Shown in pieces: positions 5,396 to 8,426 of a stretch of DNA of 8,426 nucleotides; the first letter of the stretch is position 1; each line of letters opens with the position of its first letter. The translations under genes were made by a program, and so were the position numbers. The notes beneath the pieces are model-generated. The model was given only the letters and a program-made list of their open reading frames with translations. It was not told the origin of the DNA and did no database searches. The DNA comes from Hyphomicrobiaceae bacterium. Its GTDB lineage: Bacteria; Pseudomonadota; Alphaproteobacteria; Rhizobiales; Hyphomicrobiaceae. The stretch spans positions 1-8,426 of the forward strand of contig JAFMSC010000161.1 of the NCBI GenBank assembly GCA_017353825.1, read 5' to 3'.

Positions 5396-6373
5396 ATGCC
5401 CGCCGCCACCAGGTCTGTTGCAAGCAAAGCCAACCCTTCAGCAAGCGAAGCTAGGAAGCCTGTCGTCTACATCGACGGCGAGGCCGGAACCACGGGTCTG
5501 GAAATCCGCCGCCGGCTCGACAAGCTGGCCGGCATCGAGGTGGCAAGCCTTGCGCCCGGCAGGCGCAAGGACGATGCCGCGCGGCTGGCGATGATGCGCG
5601 AGGCCGACCTTGTGGTGCTGTGCCTGCCGGATCGAGCCGCCATCGAGGCTGCCGCATGGCTGGCGAGCTTGGGAGAGGAAGGTCCGAAGGTGATCGACGC
5701 CAGCACCGCGCATCGCCTAGCCGATGGTTGGGTCTATGGCTTTCCCGAACTGACGCCGGACCAGACGGGTTGGATCCGCGCTGCCCGGCGCGTGGCCAAC
5801 CCCGGTTGCTATCCGACGGGGGCCATCGCCCTCATCCGCCCGCTCGTGGATGCCGGGCTGATCCCGGCGGACTATCCCATCACCGTCAACGCGGTCAGCG
5901 GCTACAGCGGCGGTGGGCGCAGCATGATCGAGGCCTATGCGGCTGGCCGGGCGCCGCCGTTCGAACTCTACGGCCTCGGCCTAGAGCACAAGCACCTGCC
6001 CGAGTTGCAGGCCTACAGCAAGCTCACCGTGCGGCCGATCTTCGTGCCGTCGGTGGGCAACTTCCGGCAGGGCATGCTGGTCAGCGTGCCGCTGCACCTC
6101 GACGCGCTGCCCACCAAGCCCGCCGCGCGCGACCTGGAGGCGGCCCTGGCGGAGCACTACGCCGGCGCCAGGCTGGTCAAGTTGGTACCGGCCGATACGG
6201 CCGACGGCGGGCGGCTGGACGGCCTGGCGCTCAACGAGAGCGACCTGATGGAGCTGCGCGTCTTCGCCAACGAGGCCTACCGGCAGGCGGTGCTGGTCGC
6301 GCGCCTCGACAACCTTGGCAAAGGCGCCTCCGGCGCGGCCGTCCAGAACATGGAGCTGATGCTCGGCTTGTAG
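5396..6373 (+). CDS. argC: N-acetyl-gamma-glutamyl-phosphate reductase, type 2
   Basis: ArgC carries out the third step of arginine (ornithine) synthesis in the cytosol: NADPH-dependent reduction of N-acetylglutamyl phosphate to the semialdehyde. The 325 residues show the dinucleotide-binding turn DGEAGTTGLEI (27-37), the catalytic cysteine in ANPGCYPTGA (Cys138), the AVSGYSGGGRSMIE loop (166-179), the catalytic-histidine region LEHKHLPEL (196-204) and the C-terminal GKGASGAAVQNMELMLG. The short length and these motifs fit the type 2 branch. About 20 extra N-terminal residues rich in Ala, Ser and Lys precede the fold. The start is still preferred because GGGAG lies seven bases upstream and no other start codon occurs before the core. 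Expression is probably controlled by the leader and terminator just upstream. Confidence 0.97.
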   Translation: MPAATRSVASKANPSASEARKPVVYIDGEAGTTGLEIRRRLDKLAGIEVASLAPGRRKDDAARLAMMREADLVVLCLPDRAAIEAAAWLASLGEEGPKVIDASTAHRLADGWVYGFPELTPDQTGWIRAARRVANPGCYPTGAIALIRPLVDAGLIPADYPITVNAVSGYSGGGRSMIEAYAAGRAPPFELYGLGLEHKHLPELQAYSKLTVRPIFVPSVGNFRQGMLVSVPLHLDALPTKPAARDLEAALAEHYAGARLVKLVPADTADGGRLDGLALNESDLMELRVFANEAYRQAVLVARLDNLGKGASGAAVQNMELMLGL

Positions 6374-6426
6374 GGTGGCTCGAGCGGCAGCGAGACGAAC
6401 CCTCGCGAGGTCTCACGTGGCCGTTG

Positions 6427-6447
6427 CCCCCCGGCACTCGCCGGGGG
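6427..6447. other. Strong GC hairpin between argC and rsmE
   Basis: CCCCCCGGC (6427-6435) and GCCGGGGG (6440-6447) form a perfect eight-pair all-GC stem with the four-base loop ACTC. No T-run follows on either strand, so it is not a standard intrinsic terminator. It may mark the 3' end of the argC mRNA or pause RNA polymerase before rsmE. Confidence 0.75.
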
Positions 6448-6494
6448 TCCCTCGAAAGGCGCGCCGCGCCCCGTTTCAAGGTAAGGTGCCGGCC

Positions 6495-7232
6495 ATGAGC
6501 CGGTACGTCAACGCCTACCGCCTGTTCGTGGAGGCCGATCTGGCCGCGGGCCGGACGGTCGCCTGCACGCCCGCGCAGGCCAACTACCTGCGCAACGTGC
6601 TGCGGCTCGGGCCAGGCGATGCCATCTTGGCCTTCAACGGCCGCGACGGGGAATGGCGCGCCGAGGTGGCCGAGGTCGGCCGGCGCAACACGGGCGTCAT
6701 CGTGCGCTCCCAAACCAGGGCGCAAGCGGGCGGCCCCGATATCGACTACCTGTTCGCGCCGCTCAAGCGCGCCCGCCTCGACTACATGATCGAAAAGGCC
6801 ACGGAGATGGGCGTTAAGCGGCTGCGCCCGGTGCTGACCCGACGCACCGTCGCCGAGCGCCTCAACCTTGAGCGCATGCGCGCGCACACCATCGAGGCGG
6901 CCGAGCAGTGCGGCATCCTGCGCTTGCCCGAGATCAGCGCCCCAGAAAAACTCGAGCGCGTGGTCGCCACGTGGGACGCCTCCCGTCCGCTTGTGTTCTG
7001 CGACGAGGACGGCGCCGAGCACTGCCCCTTCACGGCGCTGGCGATGATCGAGCCCGGCCCGGTCGCCGTGCTGGTAGGCCCCGAGGGAGGCTTCGAGCCG
7101 GCCGAGCGCGAGCTTCTCTCATCTCAGCCATTCGTCACACGCATTTCGCTGGGTCCGCGCATCTTGCGCGCCGACACCGCGGCGGTGGCCGCTCTCGCTC
7201 TGGTAAATGCCGTGCTCGGGGACTGGCGCTAG
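6495..7232 (+). CDS. rsmE: 16S rRNA (uracil-1498-N3)-methyltransferase RsmE
   Basis: RsmE methylates N3 of U1498 of 16S rRNA in the assembled 30S subunit, using S-adenosylmethionine. The 245 residues show an N-terminal PUA-like part (about 1-75) and a SPOUT methyltransferase domain with KATEMGV (101-107), EAAEQCG (134-140), the knot motif LVGPEGGF (193-200) and ISLGPRILRADTA (217-229). Family members usually have RTETA where this has RADTA, a mild change. The frame is open to 6375, but those extra 40 codons include the GC hairpin and are Arg/Ala-rich. The ATG at 6495, with AAGG eight bases upstream, gives the usual N-terminus. It lies 121 bp after argC and directly precedes gshA. Confidence 0.96.
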   Translation: MSRYVNAYRLFVEADLAAGRTVACTPAQANYLRNVLRLGPGDAILAFNGRDGEWRAEVAEVGRRNTGVIVRSQTRAQAGGPDIDYLFAPLKRARLDYMIEKATEMGVKRLRPVLTRRTVAERLNLERMRAHTIEAAEQCGILRLPEISAPEKLERVVATWDASRPLVFCDEDGAEHCPFTALAMIEPGPVAVLVGPEGGFEPAERELLSSQPFVTRISLGPRILRADTAAVAALALVNAVLGDWR

Positions 7233-7264
7233 CCTGGGCCGAGGAAGCTTGTGCAGGCTGCGGC

Positions 7265-7300
7265 TTTTCAACTAACCTTTTCAGCCGATTTTCAACTAAC
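7265..7300. repeat. 12-bp direct repeat upstream of gshA
   Basis: TTTTCAACTAAC occurs at 7265-7276 and 7289-7300, a 24-bp period. A third TTTTCA lies between them (7278-7283). The block is AT-rich compared with its surroundings and lies in the 112-bp spacer before gshA, about 45-80 bases from the start codon. It could be a pair of regulator sites for gshA or a duplication without function. I found no convincing -35/-10 pair nearby. Confidence 0.85.
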
Positions 7301-7344
7301 AAGGATTGCGCAAAACCCCTCCACGAGCAGGACCAACAACCCCG

Positions 7345-8426
7345 ATGTCCACCCGCCAGGACACAGCGCCGAGCCAGCCGGTGGACTCGCGCGACGATCT
7401 CGTCGCCTGGATCGCGGCAGGGTCGAAACCGCCGCAGAACTGGCGCATCGGCACGGAACACGAGAAGTTCCTGTTTCACACGGACACCCTGGACCCCGTG
7501 CCCTACGCGGGCCGGCGCGGCGTGTGCGCACTGATGCAGAACCTGATCGACCGCTTCGGCTGGCTGCCGATCAAAGAGGGCGATACCATCATCGCGCTGA
7601 AGCGCCCTGAGGGCGAGCCGGGCGGCACCGTCTCGCTGGAGCCGGGAGGCCAGTTCGAGCTATCGGGCGATCCGGTAGAGAGCGTGCACCAGGTGGCGGC
7701 CGAGACGCAGGCGCATCTCGACCAGTGCCTCAACGCGGGCTCGCCGCTGGGCATCGGCTTCCTGGGCGTCGGCTTCGCGCCGCATTGGACGCTGTCCGAG
7801 ATCCCGCGCATGCCCAAGCAGCGCTACGAATTGATGACCAATTACATGCCGAAGGTCGGCTCACGCGGCCTCGACATGATGTACCGAACCTGCACGATCC
7901 AGGTGAACCTCGACTTCGGCGAGGAGGCCGACATGGTGCAGAAGTTCCGTGTGTCGCTGGCGCTGCAGCCCGTCGCCACCGCCATCTTTGCCTGCTCGCC
8001 CTTCAGCGAGGGCGAGCCCAACGGTTTTCTCTCCCTCAGGAGCGAGGTGTGGCGCGACACCGACCGCGCCCGCACCGGCATGCTGCCGTTCGTGTTCGAC
8101 ACCGGCATGGGCTTCGAGCGCTACGCCGACTACGCCCTCGACGTGCCCATGTACTTCGTCTACCGCGACGGCCGTTACATCGACACGGCCGGCGCCTCGT
8201 TCCGCGATTTCCTGGCGGGGAGGCTGGCGCAGCTGCCGGGCGAGCGGCCGACGCTCGATGACTGGTCGGACCACCTCACCACGCTGTTCCCGGAGGTGCG
8301 CATGAAGCGCTTCCTGGAGATGCGCGGCGCCGACGGCGGGCGCTGGCGCCGCATCTGCGCGGTGCCGGCGTTCTGGGCGGGCCTGCTCTATGATCGCACG
8401 GCGCTCGACGCCGCCTGGGACCTGGT
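7345..8426 (+). CDS. gshA: Glutamate-cysteine ligase, plant/alphaproteobacterial type (N-terminal 360 residues)
   Basis: GshA joins glutamate and cysteine with ATP to make gamma-glutamylcysteine, the first and rate-limiting step of glutathione synthesis. The frame runs open from the ATG at 7345 off the right edge; full-length relatives have roughly 450 residues. It closely resembles the chloroplast enzyme rather than E. coli GshA: WRIGTEHEKF (33-42), GGTVSLEPGGQFELSG (93-108), PKQRYELMTNYMPKVG (157-172), MMYRTCTIQVNLDF (178-191), the long stretch from SLALQPVATAIFACSPF (204-220), RTGMLPFVFD (243-252) and MRGADGGRWRR (326-336). The Shine-Dalgarno sequence is weak (AGGA, 12 bases upstream). An ATG-free alternative start is not evident nearby. 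The rsmE-gshA order is common in Rhizobiales. Confidence 0.96.
   Translation, partial: MSTRQDTAPSQPVDSRDDLVAWIAAGSKPPQNWRIGTEHEKFLFHTDTLDPVPYAGRRGVCALMQNLIDRFGWLPIKEGDTIIALKRPEGEPGGTVSLEPGGQFELSGDPVESVHQVAAETQAHLDQCLNAGSPLGIGFLGVGFAPHWTLSEIPRMPKQRYELMTNYMPKVGSRGLDMMYRTCTIQVNLDFGEEADMVQKFRVSLALQPVATAIFACSPFSEGEPNGFLSLRSEVWRDTDRARTGMLPFVFDTGMGFERYADYALDVPMYFVYRDGRYIDTAGASFRDFLAGRLAQLPGERPTLDDWSDHLTTLFPEVRMKRFLEMRGADGGRWRRICAVPAFWAGLLYDRTALDAAWDL

Noticed and set aside
6427..6447. Rho-independent terminator after argC
   Set aside because: The stem is strong, but no T-run follows in either direction, so it is listed only as a hairpin.
6375..6494. Forty-residue N-terminal extension of RsmE
   Set aside because: It would include the 8-bp GC hairpin and an Arg/Ala-rich stretch unlike the family; the ATG at 6495 has a usable ribosome site.
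5620..6498. Long alternative frame of 292 codons overlapping argC
   Set aside because: It is an out-of-frame shadow of argC; only the argC frame has the conserved motifs.

Overview
The window is GC-rich chromosomal DNA, probably from an alphaproteobacterium of the Hyphomicrobiales (Rhizobiales) type. The reasons are a type 2 ArgC, a plant-like glutamate-cysteine ligase directly after rsmE, an S9 protein with a long N-terminal extension, and rplM-rpsI lying close to argC. It is mostly core housekeeping DNA. I see no prophage, insertion sequence, CRISPR array, tRNA or rRNA.

Layout. At 1-239 (minus) is the 5' part of a carboxymuconolactone decarboxylase/AhpD-like gene, divergent from a secreted TPR protein (319-813). 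A convergent, gene-poor gap follows (814-1552), holding a four-copy 13-bp tandem repeat and no convincing gene. On the minus strand, 2937-1553, a likely two-gene operon encodes a small secreted charged protein and then a crotonase-fold protein resembling ECHDC3. A 485-bp divergent spacer (2938-3422) with an AT-rich island, a promoter and short tandem duplications precedes the ribosomal operon rplM-rpsI (3423-4360). After it come a TerC/YjbE-type membrane protein (4519-5187), argC (5396-6373), rsmE (6495-7232) and the first 360 codons of gshA (7345 to the edge).

The most interesting part is the 208-bp spacer before argC. A good -35/-10 pair (5198-5226) stands 7 bases before an ATG that opens a 24-codon reading frame. 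Seven of its last twelve codons are arginine codons. A stem-loop plus six T's (5334-5363) then follows, and argC begins 32 bases later. Mutually exclusive pairings can be drawn by eye. This is the layout of a ribosome-mediated transcription attenuator, here for arginine, with an apparently leaderless leader peptide like that of rhizobial trpL. It would tie argC expression to charged tRNA-Arg.

A second, weaker theme is that several of the non-coding spacers carry short perfect or near-perfect direct repeats (877-928, 3123-3144, 3348-3379, 4370-4418, 7265-7300), suggesting slippage or duplication in spacers, and possibly operator pairs in some cases.

Most genes here serve separate core functions: translation (L13, S9, RsmE), arginine synthesis (ArgC), glutathione synthesis (GshA) and probable metal export (TerC). 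The true operons appear to be rplM-rpsI and the minus-strand pair.
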